The notes: generated by a model from the sequence alone, not told the origin. A DNA stretch of 64,000 nucleotides from Pedobacter aquae (GCF_008195825.1 NZ_CP043329.1:2542001-2606000), one strand, 5' to 3'; shown: positions 39,201 through 53,327, counted from the stretch's first letter. Program-made: numbers and translations.

Positions 39201-39599
39201 ATCTTCTTGGTTTTTATTAGTAATTAAACCTACTCCTGCGGCTAGAGCTGCTGAACTATAGGTTGCCCCTCCGGGCGCTCTCACATTCATTCTACCATTA
39301 CCTATTTGTTGCGCACTTGAGCCTAAGTATATGAATTCCCCTGCTCTAACATATACCTTAACAGTACCTAAAGTTGGAAAAGGATTATTATTAGAAACGG
39401 TAGTAGTACTTAATAAAAAAGCCCGATGTCCAACGCCTCCGCCTGTTACAATTAAATCTTTACTACCTTCAGCAAAAGAAAATTGACACATACCCATCCA
39501 AAACAAGAAAAAAACAGAAATCCATTTAAAAAAGGCATCCCTTAATTCTTGATTTAGACTAACTAGATTGAAACTATGAGCATTTCTTCTTTTAAGCAC
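24237..39599 (-). CDS. giant Calx-beta repeat surface adhesin (main frame, 5120 residues)
   Basis: The start is GTG at 39599; an in-frame stop lies just upstream. A signal peptide (FFKWISVFFLFWMGMCQFSFA) precedes an N-terminal region of about 550 residues and a DUF11-like module (SYCVGENISYVVRVRNNGPD). Then come about 37 Calx-beta-like modules, alternating two kinds: A units opening ITKxDGxEG and closing DND, and B units opening with xEGNxGT and closing NDD, with an A+B period of about 230 residues. The DND/NDD and ExxEx residues are the family's calcium ligands. Near the end is a cadherin-like module (VANDDRISTLEDTPITFSVTDND). The frame stops at KKTVL through loss of one A in a five-A run near 24249; the sorting domain follows in the next frame. 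It is predicted to be a T9SS-exported, calcium-stiffened adhesin. Confidence 0.9.
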   Translation of the reverse strand: MLKRRNAHSFNLVSLNQELRDAFFKWISVFFLFWMGMCQFSFAEGSKDLIVTGGGVGHRAFLLSTTTVSNNNPFPTLGTVKVYVRAGEFIYLGSSAQQIGNGRMNVRAPGGATYSSAALAAGVGLITNKNQEDAGPLPNAGGYTPWILPVGVGQEGVWEIDFISPDVTAGQQSGINRTNANAAWTQSSGSPGIAAFDVSVRNSANTAFVTGRAFTNIFVGSIGAFDANFTGKFKILTKDGYQYDVDNNGQSGYVFSFFANNKGFKDALGNPIYRSVNTLTGTIPVQDPRTLDTGTDITHKIFFNTPDASMPATAATPSGSTWLYTTPVSPQAANFLFEGKEGTQNQAGTAPLGANLTFETNQTGSYIIDIDINKNGIFNDAIDRRLTGLAGSGSNTIYWDGLNGLGAKVQGNFTFSPSNLNLSLVGGEVHFPFLDVENNINGIIIRRLNGVNAPNDIVYWNDTGISSNTNPSNPRDASVNGISSAVNGHKWGSNAYNDNAFGNEVGLDTWTYVVSNTVLPFMNVTLKEADLEVISIVPSKTSYCVGENISYVVRVRNNGPDAVSGAKFTFNFPTQFNVSSTTSAVTTGTATITGSATTSGQYSATLDMSNAAVIAFTINGALNNYPGGTLSTSASILRPIDVTDPDATNEDALPPTDPLIECNAGTAGCNNIKEDASVSINVRTISVASAIVAEGTGGTRNLSFPVSLSAVSACDISVDYAIANGTTQASDFAGLTSGTITIPAGSTTTNILIPIATDNIIEANETFTITLANPTGGNTIFMGTATGTINNDDNAQITITKVDGNEENAIPARFIFSFPPGVFADADTEVEYELSGTATGSGPDYPEALTGSVIIPAGQQSATLTLNTVNDDIVEGTETVIIDIVRINSAYSLPLGTNITLNPTVPTLNIFDNDAATLTISNPIVLAEGNSGTTAFNYTVTLSKATSSSFTVNYNTANNIATIADNDYVTSSGTLTFNGTLNEVQNITVLVNGDQKLEANESFNLLLTTLNNNFGGRLTIPSPNTSGNIVNDDAANITITKIDGAEGGQNVRFTFTLDNGKTADQNLLIPYALTGSALANGSDFTGTAVGNIVLPAGQNSVSLTLNVIDDNLVEGTENLTLTTGAIANPYGITVTNSPQTITITDNDNANISISNVTETEGNSGNKIFSFNVTLNNAVKESFSVNYFTTNGTALAGEDYQAVANGTLGFSGTAGEVRTATITVIGDAKIEPNELFTVTLQNLSKNFNNHLAIGNASATGTIVNDDASTIQITSTNGNETGQVAGTFTFGFATGVTVDSPTEISYTLAGSATAAADYTGATSGTIIIPAGQNNVTLSLPVIDDNTIEGLETIILSSSLVNSPYTISVSNSPQTLNILDNDAGTLTLIGPADVTEGADGTSKIVQFQVQLNKATERPFAIDYDTNNLTALSGEDYITENGSLSFSGALNEIRTVSVTLNGDAKIEADELFNLALSNLSENFGGLLTLANTSATAKILNDDSGNINITSTNGVEGGAAAVFTFSLPAGVVADQAITFNYTLGGLALGNGSDYTGALTGTITIPAGSNSVSLNLPVINDAIVEGTESISITTGTVTSPYNIVIANSPQTLNITDNDFATLSIADASITEGDNGTKILSFDVTLNQPTKESFNVSYSTANATATAGEDYLAAVNSTLTFNGTAGEVRTINITLNGDAKIEADETFTLNLSAISNNFGGHLAFADALATGTILNDDQAQLSITASNGNEQGLVPASFTFALPAGITVDKNTSITYTLSGSASNGTDYTGAITNTIVLPANTGSIILTLPVIDDDLVENTETLILTINNIVSDYNITALSLTTNANILDNDAATLQLTGPPSITEGASATTQNVAFTVVLSKATQRPFTINYTTVNGTASATDQDFVPQTNQLSFTGATAGETRTVNVVVNGDAKIEADELFNFIISGLSDDFGGLLTVPQNTVSATILNDDSGDITITAADGAEGGANGYFRFSFPANVTSDQATVINYVLSGTATNADYLTNPSPVTITIPAGQNSAQLNINVVDDAIVEGQETLELNAVAVNSAYGINLTNSTASLNIQDNDIAEILVTAPTAAPEGNVGTSTQTFILRLTAATAQPFSIPYQTVDGSALAGEDFVLKTGTLNFNGLANEQQTVEIVINGDTKVEPNEILNLLLGSLSNNFQNRLSIPVNTSVAAIQNDDSGIIRMVVSNGSEDGVNGKIRFEFLNGATAAQPIVLNYNLAGTALPSGLDADYTANFTSSITIPAGASFAEITLNIINDTRIEDTETVEVLGLALDAAYPGISLDPARPILNITDNDQAELVLAGPPSVLEGNTGFTTLTYTVKLTKATGAGFNINYSTQNQTATSANSDYVASSGTLNFTGLANETKTINVLVNGDIDIEPNETFTLQLSGLDNNFNNRLVLQGSPLAVNILNDDNDNINITKLNGEEGANNGSFTFSLPVGVVASENLTIDYVIDGTALSGADHAATSGTLVLAAGSNAINLPVIITDDLIVEGTETVRITASVRPNSLNISINNPQETITITDNDEATLTITAINQPELNTGSSNMLFTVTLDKQTALPFTLAYASADVNANAGEDYQAVPGGALLSFNGAANETETISIPITGDTKIEANEVFNIILGTLSNNFEGHLTIPANTVNGTIENDDAAVISITKQDAAEGGNNGQFIFSFPTGFTSDKETLINFSLGGTASGAGVDYTANPSATAITIPANASSGTLTLNINDDDLVEFTENVSLTAVSVNSVYSGITLNPVLPVVNITDNDVAQLTLTGSTAVNEGNSGSTEVTYTVTLNKATVSPFRVDYAATGITASTTDQDYLDLAGFIDFFGQAGESKTFKLFIRGDQKIEADETLAINLSAPSINFDNRLTVQGSPLQLRILNDDTGAIAISSENGEEGIKDGLFRFSLPAGITADQDININYLLSGSATTGADFANLPGSITINAGANSVVLPVQMVDDAVVEGTETLSLSATLPLSVYGITLANAAQSLDILDNDRATIAINNVSVQEGNSSTQTLIFTVSLDKATKLPFNIIYNTQNVNATAGEDYVARINNVLNFNGNANETQNIAITYNGDLKIEQDEVFNLVLGAISNTFENRLALDNTASVGKATLLNDDAGTIRVTAVNGSEDGTKGIFRFSFINGVTADAPTVINYTLGGIALAPADYTSLNLNTITIPAGTSSIDTELNIVDDAIVEGNETVSISGVNVSAPYPLTVENTLPTLQIIDNDIALITLNAPLSITEGNLGDVSFADFTITLNKETATAFNINFASADDQAKASDQDYIPLAGVLNFNGTAGEAKTVRISINGDRKIEANEAFNFLISNLSTNFGNRLSFAQTQTSATIINDDNSNITITKEDGEERADGTKPAIFKFNFDTDVTVDQNITIPYTLSGLSIGQGTDYTGAINGNITIPANNNEFILNLPVIDDQEVELTENVILTTGLVASSYPILVNNSGISLAILDNDDATLTLIGPAPMNEGNVGTAPFTFTVSLNKKVSTPFTVTYKTLDGTATITDQDYTLTSGNLSFNGNAGETINFTVDVKGDRKIEANEVFSMLLDSLSENFNNRLTLVNPTVNAVINNDDLGDITLSSLNGKETGAQKGQFIFSLPAGVTVDKPVQINYVLSGSAAAGTDYNNPAAGSVTIPANTNSAILDINVIDDTLLEETETVVLSVNNVMSDYNLQMRSSIDTLSIEDNDISTLTINGPLSITEGNTGTKTLTFEVKLDKAVAANFTVYYRTQDATASVVNNDYQSLTGTLAFAGLANETKTIALTINGDTRVEGTEFFELWLENLSLSYDGRLRISGSPSRGIILDDDNNPLNKTLIITKIDGEEGANNASFSVAFPSGVTLDTDTEIFYTLGGTAIINQDFQTAATGSLIIPAGQNSVTLNLTVTDDAIVEDTETVSLITGNINNSNYQDIVVANSPSTLQIKDNDEATLTLEAAQITEGDNGVTQINFDVVLNRQTSRGFDVSFRTADATATVADQDYIAKAETIAFTGDANERKTITITINGDINIERDEQFNLMLEPLVDNFNNRLSIPIHTVTGTILNDDDAQVSITKTDGTEGGAPVSFIFSLPPNVLTDEPIQIDYQLAGTALAAGVDYRGANTGSITIAPYQNSATLSLPVVDDNLIEEDETISISVSALNTLYSAAITLNPLIPTAIIRDNDEATLSINGPISVNEGNTGTTALTFIISLDKNTGRSFSINYATADGSATVVANDYIPRSGTLNFAGNASESYPVTVLVNGDRNIEQTEDFFVNLLGLTDNFNNRLKVAGSPARGIILDDDNIPANRSIMITALNGSEDGTAVRFRFSFPPQVVSDVATTIPYALTGTATTNDYTGALAGTVTIPAGQNNVLLSLPVVNDEIIEGKETLILTAGAVINNSFNGITVVNSPAQAEIEDNDTGHLSIQNIELNEGNLGTSEAVFTVSLNKQTSLPFTLSFATADATATSADADYVPISAQLNFTGNVNETRNIRVLVNGDRKLEADEILRVALGTLSNTFEGRLTLQNSSATATIKNDDTAVITVTGLNGAEAGQQAARFIFSFPAGVTADIPTVINYTLGGTATAGDTDYRGSVNGVIAIPAGAERAILDLPVIDDDIIEEDETISITINSINSNYNSSISFNPVLPTLRIIDNDVATLRISDAIRINEGNNGTTPFNFTVTLDKATGNNFTLNYATQDGSATNADNDYNAATGVLSFAGTAGEIRTVTVFVNGDLKLEGNENFNFTISGLSNNFNNRLSIPVNSSMATILNDDEGIITISKIDGTEGLQDARFTFSLPPGVNSDQPINITYRLAGTAGSSDYTANPATGSMVIPAGQNSVALPLAVADDLVLEETETVALNNIQIANAYNNLSLAQPVPVVNIFDNDVAKLTITAPAPTLEGNLGQKSFNFNITLDKATDRSFTLDYNTYDISATTANRDYESRTGRVSFAGFAGETKTIAVPVIGDIELENNETFGFKIFDLSTNFAGKMILGNDASATILNDDIGPVANDDRISTLEDTPITFSVTDNDFHADGINTASVNVVSNPQKGRVQMMQSGKAIYTPALNEFGFDSFTYTVRDALGRLSNIATVIITLVAVNDAPIALDDEFYVKKTVL

Positions 39600-39658
39600 T
39601 GATTTTCTTTATGCGGTTACCTTTGGTAACATGATACGACTCCAAACAATAAGATAGT

Positions 39659-39683
39659 AGCAGCTTTATAGCACTAAGCTGCT
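39659..39683 (-). other. hairpin in the leader of the giant adhesin gene
   Basis: AGCAGCTT and AAGCTGCT form a perfect 8-bp stem. A second inverted repeat, GTTACC-TTT-GGTAAC, lies closer to the start at 39616-39630. Both are within 90 bp upstream of the GTG start and may affect translation or mark an operator. Confidence 0.4.
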
Positions 39684-39770
39684 GTTGGTGTCTTACGAAA
39701 AGGATGCTTTTTGGTTACTAAAAATCTAGAATATTGACACAGATAAGATTAATCTAAAAATATTAACTCA

Positions 39771-39798
39771 AAAAAAAGGCCTAGTAAACTACTAAGCC
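39771..39798 (-). terminator. Rho-independent terminator after the fasciclin gene
   Basis: On the minus strand GGGCTTAGTA and TACTAGGCC pair around a short loop, followed by seven T. It lies 25 bp after the stop of the fasciclin-domain gene. Confidence 0.8.
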
Positions 39799-39822
39799 CT
39801 TCTTAATTAACACTAAAAAATT

Positions 39823-40827
39823 TTATGGAAGAAGCACTCTATCTATAATATGTACGACTCCGTTTGTTGTTTGTATATCAGGAATTACCATGTTAGCAGC
39901 TTGTGCATTTCCTCTTCCAGAAACTGGTAAAACACCATTATTAAATGCACCTAATGTAATACGTGAATTATCCAATTGTGGATTTAATGTACCTTGAAAT
40001 AATTCTGATGTAAATTTACCACCATCAGCAACAACATGATTTAGCAATACATTGGTTACTACATCTTTTGGAAGTTTTCTAATATCCGCAGGTACATTAA
40101 GTGGAACGCCTAGAATTACACCTAAATCTTTAAAAGCTTGATCTGTTGGTGCAAAAACAGTGAAACTTGGTGTATTAGTACCTTTAGTTAAGGCCCCCGC
40201 TAGCTCTGCATATAAAACCGCCTCTACAAGAAAACTTAACTCTGGAGTAGTAAAACCTTGAGCATTTCTTAAAGTTAATGCAGATTGTACAATATCTCCG
40301 CCTGTTGCTAATAAAACTTTATCAATCACATGTACAATACCATTATCTGCTTGTACATCTGTAGCTAAAATTTTTGATCCGTTGATATAGTATTCATTAT
40401 TTCTAACGATAACTTTTTTTGTTACTCCGGCAATTAATGATGGAATATTACCAGCAGACATCACCTGTGTTTGATTTAAAGCACCACTACTTACATGGTA
40501 TAAAAGAACTTGATTTAAAAAAGGCTTTTGTAATACATTTAAATCTTGTGGATTTACTAAACCTAATCTAGCAAAAGCATCATTAGTTGGTGCAAAAACG
40601 GTATAATTTCCTGATGGATCGTCTGGGTTTTTATTTGATAAAGCAATTGCAACATCGCCTCTTATGGCAGCAGCTTCTAATTGGCTAAAACCAGACATAG
40701 ATACAGCTACTTGCGCTACTGTAGGTTTAGCATCTTCTTCTTTATTACAAGATGAAAAAACAGTTGCTACTGTTAAAGCTACTAGCCCAAAAACTAACTT
40801 TGAATTTATAAATCTATTTATTTTCAT
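39823..40827 (-). CDS. lipoprotein with two fasciclin (FAS1) domains
   Basis: The protein is 334 residues. A lipoprotein signal MKINRFINSKLVFGLVALTV ends in the lipobox FSSC (Cys 27), so the product is membrane-tethered, probably at the outer membrane. Two FAS1 domains follow, roughly 45-175 and 180-334. Each has the H1 motif YTVFAPTNDAFARL or FTVFAPTDQAFKDL, a YHVSSG/NHVVAD segment, and the H2 motif NGIVHVIDKVLL or NGVVHIIDRVLL. FAS1 domains mediate adhesion to proteins or polysaccharides. The gene is monocistronic, with its own terminator and a candidate promoter upstream, between the giant adhesin gene and a divergently read barrel-like gene. Confidence 0.93.
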   Translation of the reverse strand: MKINRFINSKLVFGLVALTVATVFSSCNKEEDAKPTVAQVAVSMSGFSQLEAAAIRGDVAIALSNKNPDDPSGNYTVFAPTNDAFARLGLVNPQDLNVLQKPFLNQVLLYHVSSGALNQTQVMSAGNIPSLIAGVTKKVIVRNNEYYINGSKILATDVQADNGIVHVIDKVLLATGGDIVQSALTLRNAQGFTTPELSFLVEAVLYAELAGALTKGTNTPSFTVFAPTDQAFKDLGVILGVPLNVPADIRKLPKDVVTNVLLNHVVADGGKFTSELFQGTLNPQLDNSRITLGAFNNGVLPVSGRGNAQAANMVIPDIQTTNGVVHIIDRVLLP

Positions 40828-40896
40828 TTCTTTGATTTTTAATTTAATTAACGATTGAATTATTTCCGATAAGCAATCATTTCATGTACATACGAG

Positions 40897-40928
40897 CAAA
40901 AGTTTTTGATAGATTTACAGTTTGAAAA
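40897..40928 (-). promoter_or_regulatory. candidate promoter of fasciclin gene
   Basis: On the minus strand TTTT, 20 bp, AACTTTTG, which resembles the Bacteroidota TTTG-N20-TAnnTTTG consensus with a mismatch in each box. It is 70 bp upstream of the start codon. Confidence 0.3.
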
Positions 40929-41058
40929 AATAATTTAAATAATTAAAAATCCAGATCTATATAAACTTTCGTATTTCATGCAAATGTGTAAATAAATTCA
41001 TCATTTTAAACATCCGGTAAGCAATTTAACTCATTATTAACAATTAAAAGACTTGAAA

Positions 41059-41949
41059 ATGAAAATATTCGACAAATCAAAAATATTAGCTTTTGTAACG
41101 GCAGTAGGCCTAAGCAGTGGAGCTTATGCACAAACTCCGTTAAGTGGCTTTATGCAAGGTAAAAACGGCGGGAATGTAGCTTTCTCTGCCAATCATGAAA
41201 ATTATGGAGAAGTTTATCTTGTTCCGGAGAAAATAGATGGTGTTCCAATCTTTAATAGTGTAACTGTAAATAGCTTTAACATTTATGCTTCTTATGGTTT
41301 TAGCGATAAATTAGACTTTATAGTAAACCTGCCTTTTGTAAGAACTGCAGGTTCTGCAAATCAAGATGTTTTAAACGATTTAGGTTTTCAAAACTCAAGA
41401 GAAGGCGCTCAAGATATTTCTGCTTTCTTAAAATATGAGTTTGCCAAAAAAGGTAATTTATCTTTACAAGGCTCTTTTGGTATTACAACTCCTCTTGGCG
41501 ACTATAAAGTAGATGAAGGCTTGCAATCTATTATTGCTATTGGTAATAGAGCTACCACATTTAACGCTGTTGCTTTAGCACACTACAAACTTTCTAATGG
41601 CTTTTTCGTAACCGGACAAGCAGGTTATAGTTTAAGAAGTACTGAAGTACCTGATGCCGTTTTAAGTCAGTTAAAATTGGGTTGGGCTAAAAAGCGTTTT
41701 TATGCTGATGCTTATTTAGCTAACCAAACATCTACAGGTGGTGTTGATATTTTAAGACCAGGTTTTACCGGATTTTTCCCTGCAACCCAAGTAAATTATA
41801 CCAGAGTAGGTGCTAATGTTTACGCTCCTCTTGATGGTAACTTTGGTATTAATGCTGGTGCAGGTACTACCATTGGAGGTAGAAACTTAGGTAAAGCAGA
41901 TTTCTTTAGCTTTGGATTTGTTTATAATTTCAAATACAGAGAATATTAA
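41059..41949 (+). CDS. outer-membrane beta-barrel-like protein
   Basis: The protein is 296 residues from the ATG at 41059; a TTG two codons earlier is possible. It has a signal peptide (KILAFVTAVGLSSGAYAQ). The mature protein alternates short amphipathic strands ending in aromatic residues: FNIYASYGFSDKLDFIVNLP, ISAFLKYEFAKKGNLSLQGS, FFVTGQAGYSLRS, and a final FFSFGFVYNFKYREY. That pattern and the aromatic C-terminus fit an outer-membrane barrel of about twelve strands, like the transporter-type barrels of the phenol MetA group. No specific function is visible. The gene is divergent from the fasciclin gene and has its own terminator. Confidence 0.75.
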   Translation: MKIFDKSKILAFVTAVGLSSGAYAQTPLSGFMQGKNGGNVAFSANHENYGEVYLVPEKIDGVPIFNSVTVNSFNIYASYGFSDKLDFIVNLPFVRTAGSANQDVLNDLGFQNSREGAQDISAFLKYEFAKKGNLSLQGSFGITTPLGDYKVDEGLQSIIAIGNRATTFNAVALAHYKLSNGFFVTGQAGYSLRSTEVPDAVLSQLKLGWAKKRFYADAYLANQTSTGGVDILRPGFTGFFPATQVNYTRVGANVYAPLDGNFGINAGAGTTIGGRNLGKADFFSFGFVYNFKYREY

Positions 41950-41971
41950 AATTAATTTTGATAAGCTATTT

Positions 41972-42004
41972 GAAAGCTCGTGGTTCTAACTACGGGCTTT
42001 TTTT
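41972..42004 (+). terminator. Rho-independent terminator after the barrel-like gene
   Basis: AAAGCTCGTGGTT and AACTACGGGCTTT pair with two mismatches, followed by a T run. Confidence 0.75.
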
Positions 42005-42033
42005 GTATTTGATACTTTCAGAAATGGAGTCAT

Positions 42034-42066
42034 AAAAAAAATCCTCAGCTAACAGCATGAGGATAA
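42034..42066 (-). terminator. Rho-independent terminator after the T9SS type A protein gene
   Basis: On the minus strand ATCCTCA and TGAGGAT pair around a 10-base loop, followed by a run of T. It lies 35 bp after the gene's stop codon. Confidence 0.75.
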
Positions 42067-42100
42067 TTTGAATCAACCTTAAAGTATTTATGAAATCTGA

Positions 42101-42646
42101 TTAGAAATTACCTACGCTTCTTGATCTTGTATTACTAACAATTAATTTCTTAGCATAGCTTCTTTTATTTGCTTTTACGCTGATGGTATAAACTCCGTCT
42201 GCTAAAGTTCCCAAGTTGAAATGTAATTTTTGATTACCCGCTGGAACCTGAAAATCTTCTGTTTTAACAACCTGACCCCAAGTATCAATCAACATTACTT
42301 TAGCGCCATCATGGTCAATCAAGTTTAACTCTAATTCTGTATAATCTACAGCTGGATTAGGATAAACATCAAGCTTTAACAAGCTTAAGTCTTTAAACGC
42401 CGCAGATGCTATAAGTAAATTATCAAATGCTATGGGCTGCTCAAAACCTTGAGTTATAATTTCTGATTTATTATTAGAAAGAGATTCAGTAAAGAAAGCT
42501 TGGCCAATAGTGAATTGAACTGACTCTCCGTATGCATTAGTTGCAGAACCATTTCCTGAAGAAAAAACAAATCTATCTATCTGTTGAGCTTTAGCATTTG
42601 CTAAAAAGTTTAAAGTAATTACTAAAGCGAATATTAATCTTTTCAT
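42101..42646 (-). CDS. small secreted protein with T9SS type A sorting domain
   Basis: The protein is 181 residues: a signal peptide (MKRLIFALVITLNFLANAKAQ), then a short region (SSGNGSATNAYGESVQFTIGQAF ... GFEQP) of a type often found near Bacteroidota surface proteins, and a C-terminal domain of about 75 residues. That domain has the type A sorting signature: VYPNPAVDYTELEL, a central VMLIDTWGQVVKT strand, LADGVYTISV and a basic KKLIVSNTRSR end. The sorting domain is thus a large part of the whole. The protein is exported by the type IX system and probably attached to the surface. It lies just downstream of the collagen-like gene on the same strand but has its own terminator. Confidence 0.88.
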   Translation of the reverse strand: MKRLIFALVITLNFLANAKAQQIDRFVFSSGNGSATNAYGESVQFTIGQAFFTESLSNNKSEIITQGFEQPIAFDNLLIASAAFKDLSLLKLDVYPNPAVDYTELELNLIDHDGAKVMLIDTWGQVVKTEDFQVPAGNQKLHFNLGTLADGVYTISVKANKRSYAKKLIVSNTRSRSVGNF

Positions 42647-43057
42647 ACTGGCACTATTACAACTTAGAAGCCACGAGTAAAAAATTCGCTTTAAATAGGA
42701 TGTTTAAACATCTATATCTTGCAAAAGATTGAGCTTATCATGCTAAATAGTGCCTTTAAACTATTTAAACGCATATTTTATATTTTAAAAGTTGAGAAGA
42801 TTTTTGATGTCAAAAAAATTATTTCTTAGTCTCGAGATTTAAAAATCAAAAAAATCGGTAATTAATTCCACGTATTAAAAAATCATAGACATAATTCCCC
42901 AGTATTAAAATCAAAAGAAATTAAATACCTAAATCCTAAAATTTCACTTGAACTCTTAGCTCATCCAACAAAATTCAGATCAATAGAAAACAATGCATAC
43001 ATAATATTATGTAGATTATTTTCTACCTATTGTAGATAAATACGAAAATTAATACAC
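42647..43057 (-). other. intergenic region between collagen-like and T9SS type A genes
   Basis: This AT-rich region has no coding sequence. It contains two perfect palindromes: GATGTTTAAACATC (42699-42712), 53 bp upstream of the T9SS gene start, and TACATAATATTATGTA (42998-43013). Either could be an operator; no promoter box is clear. Confidence 0.5.
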
Positions 43058-43089
43058 AAAAAAACGCTTGCCAAGACGGCAAGCGTTTT
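43058..43089 (-). terminator. terminator after the collagen-like gene
   Basis: AAAACGCTTGCC and GGCAAGCGTTTT form a perfect 12-bp stem with a 5-base loop, 22 bp after the stop codon. A further TTTG follows on the minus strand. Confidence 0.9.
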
Positions 43090-43111
43090 CTATATAAGTT
43101 AGTTTTTAAAT

Positions 43112-51559
<8,448 letters not shown>

Positions 51560-51932
51560 TTTTATAATTTATATATTATGGTGCTAAAGACAATTGTTAA
51601 GCCATTAAAAAACATAACACTTTTATATTAATAATTAAAATTAAACATCTTAAAAATATAAAAATTTCTAAAACGAAAAACCCCTTAAAACATCCCTAAT
51701 CTATTTAAAGCTTGGCTAGGCAGCTTTTAAAGAGCGATTTAATCATAATAAAGCCCTAAGTAACAACTAAAACTTTTTAATCTATAATAAATATAAAAAG
51801 GTGCAAATATTACCCCAAAAATCCTCTCTGATCGTTAAAATTCCACAGTAAAATTCCACACTTTTGATTAGGAAACCATAAACAGATTTATAATAATTGT
51901 AAGTGGATTAGTTTTATTCTTAAATTTGAGCT
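51560..51932 (+). other. divergent intergenic region between collagen-like and lutB-like genes
   Basis: This 373-bp region is very AT-rich. Apart from the promoter at 51897-51928 I see no gene, RNA or repeat. The promoter of the collagen-like gene must also lie here but is not recognisable. Confidence 0.5.
51897..51928 (+). promoter_or_regulatory. promoter of lutB-like gene
   Basis: TTG (51897-51899), 21 bp, then TAAATTTG (51921-51928), a full match to the TAnnTTTG box. It ends only 4 bp before the ATG, so transcription would start at or next to the start codon, implying a leaderless or nearly leaderless mRNA. Confidence 0.5.
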
Positions 51933-53309
51933 ATGATAAAGTTTGCCGATAATTTTAATGAAGTTTCAAAAGAAAAAGCTTTTGATAAACAACATAGAAA
52001 TATTATTAATTATAATATCGGCAAGTATGATGTAGCAGTTACCAGAGGACTTTCCAGGCTCATCAATTTAGAGCATGCAAAAAAGAAAGGGCATGTGATT
52101 AAGTGGAAGGTCATGGAAAATCTAGATAAACTTTTGCCAGAATTTGAATCTAATTTTCAAAAAAAAGGTGGAAAGGTTATTTGGGCTAATAATGCAGAAG
52201 AAGCCAATCAAGAGATTCTTCAAATTATTAAAAGAAGCGGAGCTAAATCGGTAATCAAATCTAAATCAATGGTAACAGAAGAAATTCATTTAAACGAGTT
52301 TCTTGAAAGCCACGAGATAGAATCTTTAGAGTCTGATTTAGGAGAATATATTGTTCAGTTGCTTGGGCAAAAGCCTTATCATATTGTAACACCCGCTATG
52401 CACCTAAGTAAGGAAAATATTGCTCAGCTGTTTCATGAAAAGTTTGGCACTCCGGTAGATGCAACCCCGCAACAATTGACCTTAAAAGCTAGAGAATTAC
52501 TAAGAGATAAATATTTAAGTGCAGATATAGGTATTACAGGCGGCAATTTTCTTATTGCGGATACAGGTAGTATAGCGCTTACAGAAAACGAAGGTAATGC
52601 TCGTTTAACCACAACTTTCCCTAAAATCCATATCGCTATTGTAGGTATTGAGAAATTAATACCATCTATAACAGACTTAGACCTTTTTTGGCCAATGCTT
52701 TCTACGCATGGTACTGGACAAAACTTAACTGTTTACAATACCATTTTAAGTGGCCCACGTAAAGCGGATGAAACTGATGGCCCTGAAGAAATGTATGTTA
52801 TTTTATTGGATAACGGTCGTACCGATTTACTGGCCCAAAAAGACCAAAGGCAAGGCTTATATTGTATAAGATGTGGCGCTTGTTTAAATGGTTGCCCAAT
52901 TTATAAAAATGTGGGAGGACATACCTATGAAACTACCTACAGTGGACCTATTGGCTCCATCATTACGCCACATTTAAGAGGGATGCAAGATTTTAAGCAT
53001 TTAAGCTATGCTTCTAGTTTATGCGGAAAATGTTCTGAAGTTTGTCCTGTTAAAATAGATATCCACAGCATGCTTCTATTAAATAGAAGAGATGCCGTAA
53101 ACCAGAAATTAGCTACTTCATCAGAAAAATTAGGCTGGTATTTTTGGAAAAATTCTATGCTCAAAAGAAGTAAAATGGATTTAGTGGGTGGCAAATTGAA
53201 AAACTTTGTGATGAATACCTTCTTTGGAAAAATGTGGGGAAAAAACAGAACACTCCCCAAAGTTGAGCAACAATCTTTCAGCAAACAGTGGAAAGATAGA
53301 AACAAATAA
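51933..53309 (+). CDS. LutB-family iron-sulfur protein
   Basis: The protein is 458 residues. The N-terminal two-thirds is the LUD (lactate utilisation) domain, with SKSMVTEEIHLNEFLE, GITGGNFLIADTGSIALTEN and LFWPMLSTHGTGQ. Then comes a two-cluster ferredoxin-like region, CIRCGACLNGCPIY and CGKCSEVCPVKID, binding two 4Fe-4S clusters. LutB normally works with LutA and LutC in oxidation of L-lactate to pyruvate by cytoplasmic enzymes coupled to electron transfer. Neither partner is next to it here, so they must be elsewhere or replaced. A lipoprotein gene follows after 18 bp and may be co-transcribed. The start is the first ATG; the promoter almost touches it. Confidence 0.88.
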   Translation: MIKFADNFNEVSKEKAFDKQHRNIINYNIGKYDVAVTRGLSRLINLEHAKKKGHVIKWKVMENLDKLLPEFESNFQKKGGKVIWANNAEEANQEILQIIKRSGAKSVIKSKSMVTEEIHLNEFLESHEIESLESDLGEYIVQLLGQKPYHIVTPAMHLSKENIAQLFHEKFGTPVDATPQQLTLKARELLRDKYLSADIGITGGNFLIADTGSIALTENEGNARLTTTFPKIHIAIVGIEKLIPSITDLDLFWPMLSTHGTGQNLTVYNTILSGPRKADETDGPEEMYVILLDNGRTDLLAQKDQRQGLYCIRCGACLNGCPIYKNVGGHTYETTYSGPIGSIITPHLRGMQDFKHLSYASSLCGKCSEVCPVKIDIHSMLLLNRRDAVNQKLATSSEKLGWYFWKNSMLKRSKMDLVGGKLKNFVMNTFFGKMWGKNRTLPKVEQQSFSKQWKDRNK

Positions 53310-53327
53310 AATTACCTATCATAAAAT

